The notes under the pieces: model-generated
Databases searched by the model: none
Told to the model about the DNA's origin: nothing
Seen by the model: the letters and a program-made list of their open reading frames with translations, nothing else
Part shown: positions 5,345 through 6,246 of the stretch, piece after piece
Layout: every line of letters starts with the position of its first letter
Numbering within the stretch: position 1 is the first letter of the stretch
Assembly: GCA_948468465.1 (NCBI GenBank)
Contig: CAOKJJ010000245.1
Coordinates: forward strand, 1-6,246
Length of the DNA stretch: 6,246 nucleotides
Direction: 5' to 3'
From: an uncultured Eubacterium sp.
Lineage (GTDB): Bacteria; Bacillota_A; Clostridia; Lachnospirales; Lachnospiraceae
Translations under genes and position numbers: made by a program

Positions 5345-6193
5345 ATGAGGACAGTAAAAGAAGTATCAAATTTAACAGGTATCAGCGTGCGTACGCTCCA
5401 TTATTATGATGAAATCGGACTGTTAAAACCGACTGGCAAAAGTGAAGCGGGATACCGGCTTTATGACGATAAGGCACTGGAAACATTACAGCAGGTGCTG
5501 TTCTTCCGTGAGTTTGATATTCCTTTAAAAGAAATCAAAGCGATTATGGCGAACCCGGCTCTTGACAGGAATCAGATTTTACAAATGCAGAGGAAAATGC
5601 TGACAGCAAAAAAGGAGCGTATGGAACGCCTGATTGCCAGCATTGACGACATCCTGAAAGGAGAAAACAAAATGGATTTTGCAGTTTTCAGTAAAACAGA
5701 GATTGAGGAAATGTTCCAGACAACGCTGGAACATATTCCAGAGAACATGAGGAACATCGCGATAAAGGAATTTGGCAGCATCGAACGGTGGAAAGAGCAT
5801 TATATGGAAGTCGTATCTTCTGAAAAAATGCAGAAAGGCTATGCAAAAGTAATGGAATGGTATGGCGGAAAAGATAACTATTTATCTGTCGCCAAAAATC
5901 CCATCATCAAAGAAGTCGCAGAAAGCTACAATAAACGAATAGAAGCAATTTTGCAAAAACTGACTGCCAAACGGAATTGTGCCGTGGATTCTTTGGAAGT
6001 AAAAGAGATTGTCGGGGAATACGGCTTTGTTATGAAACAGTTCTCACAGATAAAAGAAGAAAAAGGATTCATGCTGGCACAGGCACAATATTACCGTAAC
6101 GAAAAAATCAGGCCAATGACAGATGAAAAGTATGGAGAAGGGGCTTCGGATTTTTTTGCACGGGCGATGGAATCTTTTTATGGGAAAGAATAA
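5345..6193 (+). CDS. TipA-like MerR family regulator with TipAS ligand-binding domain
   Basis: A cytoplasmic, ligand-responsive transcription activator of 282 residues. Residues 3-28 form the helix-turn-helix (VKEVSNLTGISVRTLHYYDE), with IGLLKP and AGYRLY completing the winged domain by residue 40. Residues about 72-107 form the dimerisation coil, rich in Lys, Arg, Met and Gln. Residues about 115-282 match the helical TipAS antibiotic-recognition domain (ERWKEHYMEVV, EYGFVMKQFSQIKEEKG and SDFFARAMESFYG near the end). In Streptomyces TipA this domain captures thiopeptide antibiotics. The only cysteine here is Cys212, which does not appear to align with the TipA cysteine that bonds to thiostrepton, so the ligand or binding mode may differ. 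The start is chosen for AGGAGG at 5329-5334. The gene probably activates itself. It looks more AT-rich and lysine-rich than the MATE gene. The regulated target beyond itself is not visible, because the window ends 53 bases later. Confidence 0.92.
   Translation: MRTVKEVSNLTGISVRTLHYYDEIGLLKPTGKSEAGYRLYDDKALETLQQVLFFREFDIPLKEIKAIMANPALDRNQILQMQRKMLTAKKERMERLIASIDDILKGENKMDFAVFSKTEIEEMFQTTLEHIPENMRNIAIKEFGSIERWKEHYMEVVSSEKMQKGYAKVMEWYGGKDNYLSVAKNPIIKEVAESYNKRIEAILQKLTAKRNCAVDSLEVKEIVGEYGFVMKQFSQIKEEKGFMLAQAQYYRNEKIRPMTDEKYGEGASDFFARAMESFYGKE
5672..6193 (+). other. Candidate internal start giving a stand-alone TipAS-like protein
   Basis: Met110 of the TipA-like gene is preceded by AAGGAG (5658-5663) with 8 bases between, an ideal ribosome site. 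Translation from here would give 173 residues beginning MDFAVFSKTEIEEMF: the whole ligand-binding domain without the DNA-binding part or coil. In Streptomyces lividans, tipA is known to make exactly such a short in-frame product (TipAS), in large excess over the full protein, which soaks up antibiotic. The caution is that AAAGGAGAAAACAAA also simply encodes the linker Lys-Gly-Glu-Asn-Lys, so the site could be chance. Confidence 0.45.
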
Positions 6194-6246
6194 TTAACCT
6201 GAATTATTCACGGCAGTATAAACTCACATAAAATCCGCCGTAGTTA
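6194..6246. other. Downstream non-coding end of window
   Basis: No gene is seen. GAATAATT (6188-6195, overlapping the stop codon) pairs with AATTATTC (6202-6209) around a 6-base loop. The hairpin is AT-only and has no T run after it. A weak ACGGC/GCCGT pair lies further on. Neither is strong enough to call a terminator. Confidence 0.3.

Overview
The window looks like chromosomal DNA of a low-to-mid GC Gram-positive bacterium, most likely a gut-type member of the Clostridia (Lachnospiraceae-like). This is inferred from strong AGGAGG-type ribosome binding sites, a MepA-like MATE pump, BmrR-like and TipA-like MerR regulators, and the style of the MFS proteins. No ribosomal or other marker gene is present to prove it.

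Layout. Positions 2-865 (+) hold the C-terminal two thirds of a DHA3-type MFS drug transporter cut by the window edge. A second, related MFS gene follows (911-1470, +); it is broken, with only the N-terminus, a middle fragment and the C-terminus left. Converging on it is a MerR regulator with a GyrI/BmrR-like ligand domain (1484-2305, -). It is divergent from an intact MATE efflux pump (2409-3740, +). The gap between them carries a MerR-type promoter with a 19-bp spacer and a dyad. Downstream of the pump (3741-4101) there is no intact gene, but decayed pieces of a glycerophosphodiester phosphodiesterase can be read, followed by a 48-bp inverted repeat. A complete XerC/D-like tyrosine recombinase lies at 4102-5025 (-). 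Upstream of it (5082-5249, +) is a remnant of a HAD (beta-phosphoglucomutase-like) phosphatase. The last gene (5345-6193, +) is a TipA-like MerR regulator with its own 19-bp-spacer promoter and a well-placed internal start that could yield a stand-alone TipAS-like ligand-binding protein.

How it fits together. Two MerR/ligand-domain regulators, one intact MATE pump and two MFS genes (one dead) make this a small drug-sensing and efflux neighbourhood. The MerR-MATE pair is a self-contained ligand-induced efflux unit. The TipA-like gene appears to be autoregulated. Three other genes (MFS, GDPD, HAD) have decayed by internal deletion around the recombinase, which suggests a region of frequent rearrangement. 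No CRISPR array, rRNA, tRNA, insertion sequence or convincing rho-independent terminator was seen.
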